Part shown: piece after piece, positions 1 through 11,874 of the stretch | Position numbering within the stretch: the first letter of the stretch is position 1 | Layout: every line of letters begins with the position of its first letter | NCBI GenBank assembly: GCA_029945375.1 | Contig: CM057061.1 | Coordinates: 1,054,001-1,118,000, forward strand | Reading direction: 5' to 3' | DNA length: 64,000 bases | DNA from: Agaricus subrufescens | Taxonomy: Eukaryota; Basidiomycota; Agaricomycetes; Agaricales; Agaricaceae | Notes under the pieces: generated by a model | The model's database searches: none | What the model saw: only the letters and a program-made list of their open reading frames with translations | What the model was told of the DNA's origin: nothing | Translations under genes and position numbers: made by a program

Positions 1-45
1 GACTATTTTTACGATAAACAGGCTGTGCTCACCATGAAACTTTAG

Positions 46-1281
46 CTGTTCGGCCTTGCCTTTGACGTGATACTTTTTGGAATTTTAACTGCTCAAGTCT
101 GTGAGTGTTCCTCCCCATGTCGTCCTTGCCTGACCTCAACCACGTACTTCAAGATATCTATTTCATTTCGTTCCCTAACGATAGGAGTCTACCCAAATTT
201 GCCGTTGTCTGGGTGTATCTTGTAGGAGCCACCCAAACAGGGCTAGTTCTGTTTGATGTCATGAGCCTCTTGAATGCACATCTTACCGGATGGACTGCCG
301 GATTTCAAACGGATCATTTGTGGCTTTCAATAACTGCATTTACTGGAGTTGGTGCGCGAGGTGATTTCTGAGGCACAAGGCTTTGGCTAATCATGCTTTA
401 TCTACTTTAGTGGCGATTGTCATTCAATCACTTTACGCACACAGGATCTACATGATTTCCCAGAAAAAATGGCTTGCCATAGTGATTGTCTGTGTGAGTT
501 GCCGATAAACATGATTCTACGAGTAATTCGACAAATATCTTTTTTTATAGATGTCATTGGTTCAATTTGCTAGCAGTATACTTGGGGCCTTTTGCTTCAA
601 TAACGAGATGGTAATTTCCCTGGTGGTGTCTACCCAACCCGCGTTCTCAGAATCGTCAACCTGCAACATTGGATTTACATTGGCGAGTACTACATTTTCT
701 CGTCTTATGTATCATTTACAATGGATGTAGTTATGGGGTCCAATTAACATTGCTTGCGACTCGACCATCACCATCTGTATGGTCACCTTTGTCAGTGAGA
801 TTTATCCCAATGTTGGATGTGTTTATCTGAAAGACATTTTTACAGCTTCTGAAGCGTAGCAGAACAACAATGAGATACAAGACACGCTCGCATATTAGGA
901 GGACTGTACAAATTGTTATTGAGACGGGAATGGCAACCAGTAAAGTTTACTACACTCTCTTGAGCTGCCGTTATAATCAAACTGGTTCTTTTTTCAGCTG
1001 CTCTAATGGTAACTTACACAGCATTTTTTATCCTCTGGACGCAGCTTCCAGCATATATATACTTTCCGCTACCAGGGCTTCTGATGAGCAAGGTATATAG
1101 TAATTCGATGCTAGTCCTGCTCAACAACCGGGCGACCATTGTCAATGGAAGGAATGCGGTGGAGTCTCTCGAGTTTGTAGATGCCCCCGGCGGTCGATGC
1201 GGCGGAGGCGGATTCGACTTACAAACCATCATCCTTACTTCTGGTTCGCGGTACAGTGGGAGTCCACAATGTACACAATGA
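46..1281 (+). CDS. DUF6534-type seven-helix membrane receptor, 5' end outside window
   Basis: Seven exons can be followed: 46-100, 154-351, 411-493, 551-682, 731-790, 846-939 and 998-1281. Phases are consistent throughout, and the frame stays open to a TGA at 1279. The protein is a series of hydrophobic helices. It carries family landmarks: IQSLYAHRIY after helix 3, LLKRSRTTM in the last cytoplasmic loop, and KVYSNSMLVLLNNR at the C-terminus. These match the basidiomycete DUF6534 integral membrane family, which has a GPCR-like layout and unknown ligand. The first exons lie left of base 1; the intact paralogue at 21702 suggests only about 12 codons are missing. The intron at 683 starts with GC rather than GT. 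No inactivating change was seen. Confidence 0.8.
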
Positions 1282-1850
1282 TGGAACGTGGTCGGAGTAA
1301 CATTGTTCTAATATGTATCTAGAGTTCGATTAGACTACTCAGTGATGTTGGTGTGAGGCTTGATGATAGAAGTACTAGACGCTGGGAGAGTGAAACTGCT
1401 ACTATCCCACCACCCAAACCAGGATCGCTGATGAACGTTGTCGAAGATTCAGCCTCATGCCATTTGAACATTGCTCAGGGGCTCGAGTCTTCCACTAAGG
1501 TGCCTCATACTTTCCGAACCAACACACACATATATGCGTGTATGAGGAACGTCCGCGTGAAATAGTTTATTACCTAGTAAAAAAGTGGATGTGTGAGCTG
1601 TGGCTACTAGTAGGATAGAAATCCACTGCGTGTACAAATCTCTTGATGCCCAGCATACAATGATGCTCTTCATTGATCCCACAGATTTTTTTCTCTGTCA
1701 GAAGGAGCCTCTAGAAATATGCTATACCGCCTTCAAACAGTCTTCAGAAAGTTCTTGCCACAAGTCGTACAATCTCGTTTATCGCGTAATTTCAACATTT
1801 GGTTCGAGTTCCCGACACTCCAATGAACGTGCTAGATTGTCTTGAGTTTA
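1282..1850. repeat. Duplicated 3' flank of the DUF6534 gene
   Basis: This stretch has no convincing gene. It aligns by eye with 23083-23670, downstream of the intact DUF6534 copy; shared landmarks include the GGGGCTCGAGTCTTCCACT run near 1480 and 23317. The flank therefore moved with the receptor gene in a segmental duplication. Confidence 0.6.
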
Positions 1851-1851
1851 T

Positions 1852-3445
1852 GTGCGTGTTCTCGGGAGGGGTTGTCCGTGTGACGCTATATGGATTATTA
1901 ACCATTTACCAAATATAGAATTATCCTCTCCCCTTTCACCTTTAGTGCCTACGGACACTGACAATATTGAATTGGACTTCCCAGACTTTGTGGTCGCAGT
2001 AACAGGTGTGTCCCCGTCTACTTCAAGTCTGAACGGCAATCAGATCCTTCTAATATGGGTATCCGCAGTAAAATAGTTGAGGCACGAGCTTCCGGTTTTT
2101 CGGTCTCCAACACTGTCGCCTATACAATCTTGGTCACAAAAATGTTCTGTGCTGAGGTATTGTTGCGTTCACAGCCACCCCTCTAATTATAATTACTTGA
2201 TCGTGTACTAAGTTGTATTTATCGGATGATACATCTGTACAAATAGACGTCCTCAATTGATACCCAGCCTCCAAGTAGTGACAACAATGCTAGCACACCA
2301 GCTTCCGTCATTCCATACACCGGGCAATGGAAACGATGTCGGTGCGGGTGGTGTAGGTGGTAATCCCCCCCTAGAACGACCACTCAACCCTTAAGTACTT
2401 CAACCACTCGTCCTCCCCTTACCCAACAGCTCCACCTCGTCCGCACCCACCTCAACCTCGACCTTGACCTTGAGTTCTACCTCCTCATTCTCAACTTCTG
2501 CCCCTCCGCGCCTTCCAATTCTCAAACATCCTTTGTGTGCTTCACTTTTATTTTAATGCTCGACCCTTTTCGTCTTCTTTCCCTATCAGTCCACCCAACT
2601 GTCATCACCGCTCCTACCCGGTCCAAAGACAGCAATGCCGGTAAGTCCACCAACGAGGCCACCAACAATAGAACCAACCTTGATACTAAAGCTAGTTCTA
2701 GGAGAAGCAATAAGGGAGGAGTGTGAGGGGAAGTAGCAGAAATGGGTGCGGGGGGAGAGTGTAGGGTGTTGGTATGTCGATTTCATTCATCCTCGTACGT
2801 TCTTTATTCGTTTGCTTGCTGCGTTAACTGACTCAAGATATATGTGCAACGCTAGTAACGATTTTGTAAACGCAACCGCCGCGATACAATCATTGGTGAT
2901 GACTTCCGTTGGTCCTCGGGTTCCAACGCTCCCATGATCCTCATCTCCAACACTATTATACGGCTCAATTCAATTGAAACAGCACCAGTAATCCAGGAAT
3001 CACTGTATAAGGTGCATACAGAGGCGGCGACCACATGCACATTGATGCTGCCTCTGCTCCATATGCTGTAGGTCGTCACACCGTTCTCGATTGAGGTGCT
3101 ACTGCTGGCATAGGCGCCACTGCAACCGCGGCCTCCAGACACAATTACGGTCATCGTTCGGCGGAGGAAATGGACGATATATCCCATGGCCTTTACAGCT
3201 CACAGCTTCAACGCCAGATGGCTTACAATCCTGAGGCCTACGACTCCAATGCTGTTTATGGTCATGACAATCATGCTACGGCCGGAGGATATCAAGAGCC
3301 TGCCAGGGAATATCAAAGTCAACACGCGTACACCGGTCAAGAATTTGGCGGTGGTGCAACCTACCGCATCGCTGTGGCTGACCCCAGTCATGGTGATTCG
3401 GCTGCTGGCGCGCACCGATCCACGTCGACACCCGCGCTCCGTTAA
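1852..3445 (+). pseudogene. Ser/Thr-rich single-pass membrane protein, copy 1 (rearranged)
   Basis: This is a degenerate paralogue of the gene at 25233-27599. The exon ending near 2000 (NIELDFPDFVVAVTG) and the C-terminal tail at 3170-3445 are recognisable. The tail is rich in Tyr, Gly and His and ends VADPSHGDSAAGAHRST. In between, the segment of about 2610-2770 that encodes the transmembrane helix lies on the opposite strand, so the gene cannot be read through. The splice acceptor used by the third copy ahead of the tail (ATAAG) is here GTAAA. I infer a pseudogene. The family looks like a plasma-membrane glycoprotein; its role is unknown. Confidence 0.6.
2610..2770 (-). other. Inverted segment carrying the transmembrane helix of the copy-1 gene
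   Basis: Read on the minus strand this gives SFSIKVGSIVGGLVGGLTG followed by IAVFG. It is homologous to the plus-strand [19 protein letters not shown] of the copy at 26845-26911. The flanking sequence on both sides stays in plus orientation. The same inversion is seen at 18720-18870. Confidence 0.7.
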
Positions 3446-4443
3446 CATGGCTAGCAAGAGGCAAGAGAATGCACGCAGTGCGGTACAAGGTGATGATGTC
3501 TATGGTGGTATCTAAAAGAATTTCTGGCAACTTTCTTGCTCGTCCTATCCGTTTCAAACCTTCAATGATGATTGCTACAAGTTGTTGAGTCTTTTTGACA
3601 GATATTCATATCCACATGTTTTGATGCCACCAAAGTTCATTGCTTACTCTGTATTTACTATCGTATGCCTCTTCTATATTCTGCGATCCGCATCATTCTC
3701 TGGTGACTTTGGTTGTTTACTTTGTTCTTTTGTTGCGTTTCAGTTTCTGTTTTCATAGTACTCCCTTTTTCTTCTGTCTACCATCTCCTCTGTTTCACAT
3801 TTTGATTAAGTGATAGCCTGGCCGTCTTTCGGTGATTTCCTTACTTTTTCTAGTGTTATTGTCGTGGATTGTTCGCTGGTTCGATTCATTGCCTTCCCTC
3901 TCCGAACACACTCATTTAGACCTTGGTCTCCCACACTTGATGATGGCTGGCCACACGCATGCGCGCATTATTCGACTCGCGTTCTTTGCAACAAGACAAT
4001 ATCACTGGTTTTTCGCCTTAGGCTTTCCATTCCCTATCTCGTCTCCGTCGTATGGGAACACTAAAACAAGAACCAGCAATAAAAAATTATTGATGTGACG
4101 ACAAACAAATGAAGTAGAATCGGGAATTAGGAGATGTGTGTGCTGGGATGGGTATTCATATTGCAAGGAACTAGCGTATTTCGTTACTTTTTTCTCTTTC
4201 ACTTTTGGTGTTAGGAAGTTGCTTTGTACGGGGTAGATCTAGTTCATGATGTTTGGCAGTTTTTTTCTTCCCTCTCTTATTCATTCATTGGTTTTGCGTT
4301 TGACAGTTCTTTCTTTATGATGTTAATTGTATTGAGTTCAACTTGATTACAGATATGGTTGTCTGGAGAATTGTGATGAAGTTGGTGTGTTTAAGTGAAC
4401 CTAAATTTTTGCTACTGAAACAATACTGTGCCCGCTACTCATT
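3446..4443. other. No gene recognised
   Basis: About 1 kb of AT-rich DNA between two convergent gene remnants. Open frames here are short, overlap on both strands and show no family motif. It is the natural 3' flank of both neighbours. Confidence 0.5.
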
Positions 4444-5100
4444 CTAATCTCGGCCCCTAGTTTGCAATTCAATATCGTCCAAAGAACCAGGTGCGGAAAC
4501 TTCTATAAACTCGAAAGATTCTGCCGCATTCCTTCCGTTGGAAATGGTTGCCCGGTTGTTGAGAAGGACTAGCATCGAGTTGCTATACACCTTGCTCATC
4601 ATAAGCCCTGGTAGTGGGAAGAATTCGTCAACCCGCAAGAGAATGATAAAAAACTGAGCTTCAAAGATGAATAATATTGTGTATATTGTCATTAACACAG
4701 CTATAATGTTTCGGTTAAATAACCCGGAGCATACGGATGTGCTAGGCCACACCTGTCGCCATTCCTGTCTCAATGATAATTTGTACAATCTTTATGATAT
4801 GTGAACGTGTCTTGTGCCTTGACGTTTTTTTGCGATGTTTGAGGAGCTGTTAGGTGTCCCTTAGATAAACAAATCCAATAAATGTGTCGATTCTACTCAC
4901 AAAGGTGACCATACAAACGGTGATGGTCAAGTCGCAGGCAGCATTAATGGGGCCCCACAGCTATATTTGTGTGTAGATGACATCTAGGAACAGAACATAT
5001 AAGACTTACCCTTTCGAATCCCCAAGTGCACAATGACCACTGTGAGCCCACAGCCTTCGGAAAACACGACGTTTAACTTCGTTTCTTGTGAAACCCGCTG
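4444..5100 (-). pseudogene. DUF6534 receptor, 3' half only
   Basis: Reading leftwards, four exon remnants match the other DUF6534 copies: the end of a loop exon with donor gtaagt near 5008, the WGPINAACDLTITVCMVTF exon at 4909-4970, the KTSRHKTRSHI exon near 4800, and a last exon coding for SKVYSNSMLVLLNNR. Its stop is at 4444. Splice sites in this half are intact. Everything upstream of about 5100, including helices 1-4, is absent. It is a 5'-truncated copy lying tail to tail with the preceding gene. Confidence 0.7.
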
Positions 5101-5395
5101 CCAGAGGTCGGAAATCACAGGAACGGAGCCTTAAGTCGGAATTTTTTTTCCGTATATAGACAGCGCTTTTTACATACTGTAATAGGATAGCTTAGTGGGT
5201 CCGTTTTTTACACCTTCGCAAGTAGCTTTTTAACATAACAAATTACGCTACGAAACACGCTATTCAGTATTTTCAATTTATTTTTTCGCCGTCGTCGTCG
5301 TGCATGGCTTTTTTCCTGGATAAAGAAACATTGATTTGAAACTTTTTGTGCCCTCATTAACCCTTCAACTTGTTGAGTATTATCTTTGTGTATAG
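5101..5395. other. No gene recognised
   Basis: AT-rich sequence with poly-T runs between the truncated receptor and the next exons. It may contain upstream exons of the gene starting at 5396, but I could not place them. Confidence 0.4.
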
Positions 5396-5959
5396 ACGAA
5401 TGGTATTGAACTTACACCAGGCGCTAATCATTGCGCCGTAAAATCTGATTACCATTTTGGTGAGGCCTCTTCTGATCTGACTGTTTGCGCCAGGTTTGCG
5501 CACAACCCGGCCTACTCGACTACGCCAGCGTCCCCTCGCTCTAAAAGACCCCGGACTGCCAATATAATGAGTACTTGGACTTACTCATGCTTTTTCTTGA
5601 AGCAGAAATGGTTTCCAAGTACAACAGAGAGAGAGAAGGCGAAGGAAAGGCTTGAAGCAGCCTTCCTTTTGTACGGTGATTTTTTTGGAGAATATTTGAA
5701 GGGCTGTTCGACAGAATGGGTACTGATGTGAGTCCTTTTATCTATATAGGCGAATAAACACTTACATGTTCATAGGGGACGAAAACACTCGCATTTTGGC
5801 GGCGAGTCTCACTGGACCGTGCGGGCATTCTGTGGGGAGCATGCAGTGTTAACACTGCACTTGTATGAAGATGAACGATATCCCGCCGAGGTCTACGCGA
5901 ACGGAGGCGACTGGGAGTGGTTGAAAGCGAGGGGGGATTTCATGGGTCGAATATGGTGA
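5396..5959 (+). CDS. Conserved-looking hypothetical protein, 5' exons not found
   Basis: Two exons join cleanly. The first is 5396-5727, after acceptor tgtatag; the second is 5776-5959, after a 48-bp intron with gtgagt and tcatag borders. They give one open frame of about 170 residues ending at TGA 5957. The first exon has no early ATG, so an upstream exon is expected. The second half is rich in Trp, His and Gly (HFGGESHWTVRAFCGEH, GGDWEWLKARGDFMGRIW) and looks like a folded domain rather than chance reading. I do not recognise the family. Base composition turns strongly GC-rich just after the stop. Confidence 0.5.
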
Positions 5960-6144
5960 TGTATTGGGTGTGGGATCGCCTAGACAACTGCGGAGAGGGC
6001 GCTTTGAAGTATCGAGAGCCATTCGGCATGGCTCTGAGATGTGGAGGGTGCTTGGCGGCGATGCTGGGGCAGAGAGGTGGTGGAAAGGCGATCGCGGAGG
6101 GCACGGTGCTGCGTCAAGATGTTGAGGAAAGTTGTCGCGGCAGC

Positions 6145-6430
6145 GCTGGGGCTGCGAGTGGTGGGTAGAGCGGTAGGCATCTGGCGCAGGATCGGTGTGT
6201 CGAGGGGGGTATCTGGGGACAGCTAGGGTTGCGAGTGGGTGGTGTGGTGTTCGCGGGGCATTTGGCGCGGGATCGATGTGTCGAGGGGGAGGGGGGGCGT
6301 TTGTGGAGGGCTAGGGTTGCAAGTGGGTGGAGTGTTGTTTGCGGGGCATTTGGCGCGGCATCGATGTGTCGAGGGGGGTGTTTGGGGGCGGCTAGGGCCA
6401 CGGGCAGGTGGAGTAGCGGTCGCGGCGTCG
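6145..6430. repeat. GC-rich minisatellite, unit 77-88 bp, about 3.5 copies
   Basis: Units start near 6145, 6222, 6310 and 6390. Each contains GCTAGGGTTGCGAGTGG-like starts and a GGCGCGGGATCGATGTGTCGA-like core with small differences. Long open frames on both strands here come from the high GC content and are not taken as genes. Confidence 0.8.
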
Positions 6431-6885
6431 AGGTGACGAGGAGAAGCGGGAGCGAGGAAAGGAAGGGTGAGTAGAAGGTGGGTGCGCGAGATGATATACT
6501 TCGATCGTATTTTCTTGTATATGGCGCTACATGTTGTCTGTAAATTAATCATGATATCTCGGAAGGAAAGATTATGTACTCACTGTTAAAATAGCATGTA
6601 TGATTGTTGTTGATCAATCAAAGTCCTACAAGGGGTGTCAGTCTGTAAATGAAGCATACCAAGAGTATTGGAGTCGGGCTGATGTTGTCTAGTCAACCTG
6701 GACTTTTCTTGAGGCCATTTTCAAAGTTTGATTAGCGATAAATGACGAGAGAAAAAAAGGGTCCATTGACTTGTCCGCTATATCCGCTATACATAAAACT
6801 TTAGATATTTACGGTCCTACTATAGATATGCTGTTGGACAATATTAGCCTAGTTAGACGATTGAAAAGAAAGACTGACCAACAGT
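6431..6885. other. 3' flank of the Tnp2 gene
   Basis: No gene seen. I looked for a CACTA-type terminal inverted repeat matching the far side of the transposase gene and did not find one by eye. Confidence 0.4.
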
Positions 6886-9800
6886 TTAATCAAGAGAAAT
6901 TGAGGCACTATTGCCTCTGTCAACAATCGCATAACGATCTCGATCACGAACCCGCCCTACAACACATTGCACAGTGGTCAGATCCACCACTTCCGTTGGT
7001 CCAGGAGGGCCCGAGTAGAAATAAACATTCCCCTCCTTGATGGTCTTGACTGTCTCGACGACGGCAAAAATAATCGTAGATTGTGAATTTTGGAATGGAG
7101 CAACGTTCTGCGGAAGATCCAGAATGATGATGCGCTTCAGCTGGCCATAGAACACTACCGGAATGAATTCCGGAGTGCGATTCCTCTGCCTTGCAAATTT
7201 ATCAACAAGTTGGACGTACTCGATATTCAAATTCAGTTGGTGAAAAAGAGATATTCAGGAACACGTACCTTGATGTACGAGGCGTCTCGGGTATCTTGGC
7301 TGATCGAGACTAAGTCGTGCGCTATCATACGATCTCCTCCCTCGAGCCTGACAACCCTGCCGTACTGGACAAGCGGCTGGTCGAGTTTCAAAACGGCTTG
7401 AATTGCAGCTTTGGTGACCCTAAAACGAGTTGCCAACGCTGCGTAAATTTTGTTACGAAGGGGTGTGGAAACAACCTCCTTTTTCTTCGGTGAACAAAGT
7501 TTGTAAAGTGGATCTTGGATAAAAAGATCGGTTAATATTAATATTCTTAACAAATGATATACTGGAACGGAACAAACAGGAGTTATGAATAAGAGCATCA
7601 GCTGGCGTAGCCTTTGGAGGACTTAAACACAAAACTTGATGTAGGTTGTATTTGAGCCGGATTTGGTCGAGCTGGGCATTCGCGGTGACGAAGGCATCAA
7701 TTGATGAGTATGGGTGTCGCCTGCTTCGAACCGATCGGAGGAGTGTGTTACAATGGCGTTCCATCGGGAATGCCCAATACGTCCAGACAGGGCCCATTAC
7801 CCTGATGCCCCATGCAATGTGCAGGAGCGCGTGAACGGTGAGTGGACATGCTGAGAGCCGAGCGGGATTATTCTGGTAATATAACCTGTACCGGTTGAGT
7901 CAGTGGTATGAACTAAAATTTATTCCACTCACTGTTCATAGTCTAGGACCCAGGACTCAAAACCTCTCTCTATCAAATCCAACTCGTTTTCCGTAATTTC
8001 AAGAGCTAAACACAACTTGAGCAAGTCTACTAGCCTCATAAAATGCTTATAATAAATCTCCTTCTGGAATCTACCATGCAAAACAATAGGCGCAATGAAA
8101 AGCGTCCAATTCGAGTACATTTCGGCGGTCATTTGTGACCATTGCGTAGCGATGTTGGGTACCGGAGCACCAAATGCGGAGGGAATGGTCGCCTTACAGG
8201 TGGCTGTCGCAGCTCCAATTTCATTCCAGATGCGAGGCGCAATAACGTAGTCCTGGCCTTGGTGGTCCAACTCCTTGAAACTAGCTGTCCAAAACAAGAT
8301 CAGATTGGGGATGAGGTTCTCCCAAATAAGATGCATGAAATCGAAGGGGAACGAAGAGGGAAAAGAGATAGACGACACAAGGCTGAGGATGGGAATACCT
8401 TTGATACCAAACTCCTTAGCGAGCCTTTCAGACGTCGCTTTGTTGGGAGCACTCTGTACGGTACTGGCTTGCATCATCAACTCGTCGTGACTACGGATAG
8501 GGAGTCTATGAGGATCATATCGAAGTGGATCTGCTTGGGGGACTCGATCACGAAGCAACGGGACATAATAAGTGTTTGAATCTTCACCGCGTACACCTTT
8601 GATAGAACAAACTCGACACGGAGAGACTCCGTTGGCACCTTTCATGCGCATCACAAGCGCCAAGGCGGGAATATCGCCAAAGACGGCTATGAGATAGGCA
8701 TGAAGCAGGAAGAAGGATTGACTAATGGCGTCATAGCTCTTGACACCGAGTTGAAGTTCCTGTAATTCTTGAACAAGTGGCCACAGATATGAATCCATGT
8801 CACGCGGTTTCTTAGGACCGGGTATTGTCCCGACATTGATACAATAGTCCTTCTGGAAGCGTATCTTCGGAGGGAGGTTGTAATTGAAGAGGATGATGGG
8901 CCAACAAGTCTGTGTACGGCGTTTGAATGGAGCGAACCCGTCTGTGGAAAGGCCGAGTGCGATGTCGCGTTCATGTGAGAAGAAATAGAAAGGCTCAGTG
9001 TCATCTTCTGTTGGTACGATTTGAGTGAGAAGCGACCGATAATGCGATCCATCAAAGATATCCTTGATACAGCCGGCTTCATGACGAAAATCAGCTCGGT
9101 ACCGCATTTTGTTGGCATGCTGGTAATTTGCAGTCATGGATTGTAAACGAGGAATGAGGGGGAGGTAACGGAAAACTTGACGTGGTTTGCCTTTAGCGTC
9201 AAGTTTGGCTTCATGGCAGACGGGACATTCTGCGAGATTGTCGAAAGGCCCCGTATAACAGAGACAGCCGTTAATACAACAAGGGTATTTTCTGGGGCGG
9301 AAACCGGAAAGATCTTGGACGCGTTTTTTTGTGGCTTTAAGTGTATGATGGTGGAAAACGGGAAAAGCGTGGGAGAGCCGTTCAAATGTTCTTTCTGTGA
9401 GGTGGTCCTCGACCTTGAGCACATACTTGCGGATTAGAGCGAGATCCGCGTCATCGAGAAAAGAACCTGATGTAAGTTGAGTAAGGGACCGATACCAATA
9501 CAAAAAAAGAAAAAATACATACCAGGTTCAGCGGTGCGTAAAGCATTCACTTCAACCCAGTCCCAGAAGGCTTCCTCAGACATGTCCTCTTCGTCTTCTG
9601 CGCCTTGATTCCCTTGTTGATTCCCTTCGTCTCCCTCGTCTCCTTCGTCTCCTTCGTCTCCCTCGTCTCCCTCGTCTCCCTCGTCTCCCTCGTCTCCTTC
9701 GTCTCCCTGTCCCTCATCTTCGTGTCCCTCATTGCCATCATCACTCTCATTATGTTCAGCTTCTTCCTCGTCTGCATGGCGACTTTCGCCCGCATTTCTT

Positions 9801-10225
9801 GCCGTGCCCTCATTATCTTGATCGCCTTCACCGTTCTCAGGTCCTGAATGATTCCCCCAACGCTGCTCAATAATTCCTCTTGATCTATGCGCGACACGAG
9901 CTGAGAGATGTCCAGCAGACTGGTCAGAGCTTTCGGGGGCAGGTGTAGGATGATCACAATCAACAAACAGAGGTTCTGTGTAAGAAGGCGGAAGACATCT
10001 CCTTTTCTGTCGGGCACCATCCTTAGCGGCCTCTGAACGCGTGCGCTTAGTGAGTAGAGCTTCAGCACCCTCGAGATTTCCGTCAAGTAATTCCCGGATA
10101 GTATCCAAAACCATCGCCCCTATTTCAGGCCTGGTTTGGCCTCTGAGATGGGCTTGCCGTGTGGAGTATGAAACGAATCTTCCACAACCGCAAGTGCATA
10201 GGACTTTGGAAGATGATTCAGTCAT
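6886..10225 (-). CDS. Tnp2-family (CACTA-like) transposase
   Basis: Five exons read right to left: 10225-9523, 9466-7933, 7885-7563, 7513-7269 and 7218-6886. The introns are 47-56 bp, all GT-AG. The sum is 3138 bp, exactly 1046 codons with the stop. The N-terminus has a Cys-containing motif (LCTCGCGRF) and then a long acidic Glu-Asp-Gly repeat. The core carries the basidiomycete Tnp2 landmarks CCINGCLCYTGPF and CPVCHEAK, a central block with HLIWENLIPNLI, then YYQNNPARLSACPLT and GPVWTYWAFPMERHC. It ends in the usual C-terminal module (VQCVVGRVRDRDRYAIVDR). The length fits the family. Such enzymes cut and paste DNA elements. No stop or frameshift is present, so it may be active, although terminal repeats were not found. 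Confidence 0.88.
9603..9725. repeat. Trinucleotide-rich repeat coding for an acidic Gly-Asp-Glu tract
   Basis: Tandem 9-bp units (GACGAGGGC-like on the minus strand) encode about ten GDE repeats in the transposase linker. Most units are alike, so replication slippage is the probable cause. Confidence 0.85.
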
Positions 10226-10649
10226 CGGGAGTGAGGTGAGAAAGCAATAAACAATCGCGTGAGAAAAGAAGTGACTTTTGAAGTACAGACATGGAGATTG
10301 CCGATATAGCCTGCTGGCTATGATAAGAGGTGTAGACGTTGAAATTGCACATGTCTAGCTGATTATAATGAAGCGCGCGGGTGGGGGGGGGGATCTAAGG
10401 AAGTGGCCCTGGGAGTGGGCGAGACCGTGAGGTAAATGACTCCTAAAATTTACAGGATTAGTGCCCATGACTTGACGAGGCATACTAATTACCTACAGGC
10501 ATGATAATCTAGAGATAATTCAATCATGGTGTGGTAGGGGAACGGATAGGATCAGCCAAGGCCGAGTAGAGTAGTTGGGGGGACGAAGTCGAATGAAATC
10601 TAGGGGTTTCTGAGTGTAGCTCGAAAATGGGTAATGTGCGCGCTCTTAC
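10226..10649. other. Upstream region of the transposase gene
   Basis: This separates the transposase start from the Ran fragment. It has a run of ten G near 10384. No coding signal or terminal repeat was recognised. Confidence 0.4.
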
Positions 10650-11096
10650 CCAACGAGCTTCTGTGCAAGCCAAAGGAAGGGTTTTTCGAAGTTATAGTTC
10701 GACTTGGCAGAGATCTCGAAATATTGCAAGTTCTTCTTGCGGTGGAAGGTAACAGCGCCGGTCTTCACTTTACGTTCTTGTCAAGTATAATTGAGATCAA
10801 ATCAGAAACAAGATTTTTTTCGTTTTGAGCATTGCTTACCTTCACATCGATTTTGTTACCACAAAGGACGATAGGAATATTTTCACAGACACGTTCGAGA
10901 TTGCTGTGCCAGTTAGGCACGTTCTTGTAGGTAATTTGCGAGGTGACGTCGAACATAATAATTCCACATTGACCTTGAATGTAATATCCATCCCTCAAAC
11001 CGCTGAACTTTTCCTGCCCTACTGTATCCCAGACGTTGAAATCGATGGTACCAAAGTTGGTTGTGAATTGTAGGTGAACTTCGACACCAAGGGTGG
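10650..11096 (-). pseudogene. Ran-type small GTPase fragment
   Basis: Two exons, 11096-10840 and 10767-10650, are separated by a 72-bp intron. They encode the middle of Ran: [15 protein letters not shown], then switch-[28 protein letters not shown], the guanine-specificity motif CGNKIDVK, and [21 protein letters not shown]. Ran drives nuclear transport and spindle assembly. The switch-II motif, normally DTAGQ, reads DTVGQ. The P-loop exon cannot be found upstream, and the C-terminal exon after the donor at 10649 is absent; the transposase lies there instead. I infer a partial, dead copy. Confidence 0.75.
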
Positions 11097-11874
11097 CTAC
11101 AATAAAAGCGCAGGAACGTCAACTCGTTGCCAGGTCAATCAGTTGTTGAATTGCCGTGAAACAGGATGATCGAAGGAAAGGATGCCTGATGTAAATTAAA
11201 TTAGCATGTTCTAGGCGGAGGATAAACAAGCGAAAGTCACCTGCCCGAGATGTCGATACTGGGATCGAGACATTCGCCGGATGAGGAATCCAGAAGCCAT
11301 AACAGAAGCCATTTGAAGGGTCTTGAAGGGGCGTTGACAGGCTTGAGGATTGTGGGCGGCTAGCGGCAATTCAATCGTATGACTCATGGAGGAGTGTGGA
11401 GGAGGTGTGGAGGAGGCGTGGAGGAGGCGTGGAAACCTTATGATGTAGACAAATAGGACAAAACAAACGTTCAACGAATTTCTCTTAAGTCCAACATCTA
11501 TGACACCGCACCTCTGGCCCTATGTTTTTCCCTTCCCTTCTGTCCGGTTCACGATGTCTCTCCGGCTACGTTTCTTTGTGACTCAGACTCTAGATGCAAC
11601 AGGATTCGTTCCATGGCTATATCTTTTGAAGGCAGTGCGATGGCTAACCAGTGCTCCCTAGTTCGTCGGGACAGTCTTCGTTATTATGGCTCATTGCCTC
11701 CTTTGGCCTGTCTCCCTGGTGTGGCGATGGTTGTCTTTCTTCTGAAATAAATCCACCCGTGGACGCTGCTAAGGCACACCTTCCTCAGACGCCGTGATAG
11801 TAGCGGGTTATTCTTCAGCCAACACAGGTGCGTCTATTGATGAACTCATATTCTACGATATCTAAGTATTTCCG
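11097..11874. other. No gene recognised
   Basis: Contains a short GGAGGTGTGGAGGAGGCGT repeat near 11395-11425 and weak, overlapping open frames. It may hold decayed 5' exons of the Ran copy, but nothing is convincing. Confidence 0.4.

Noticed and set aside
5917..6552. Overlapping open frames on both strands
   Set aside because: They come from a GC-rich tandem repeat with few stop codons; no frame is conserved or protein-like.
9605..9847. Hydrophobic 80-codon frame rich in Val-Ser-Leu-Phe
   Set aside because: It is the antisense of the Gly-Asp-Glu repeat in the transposase.
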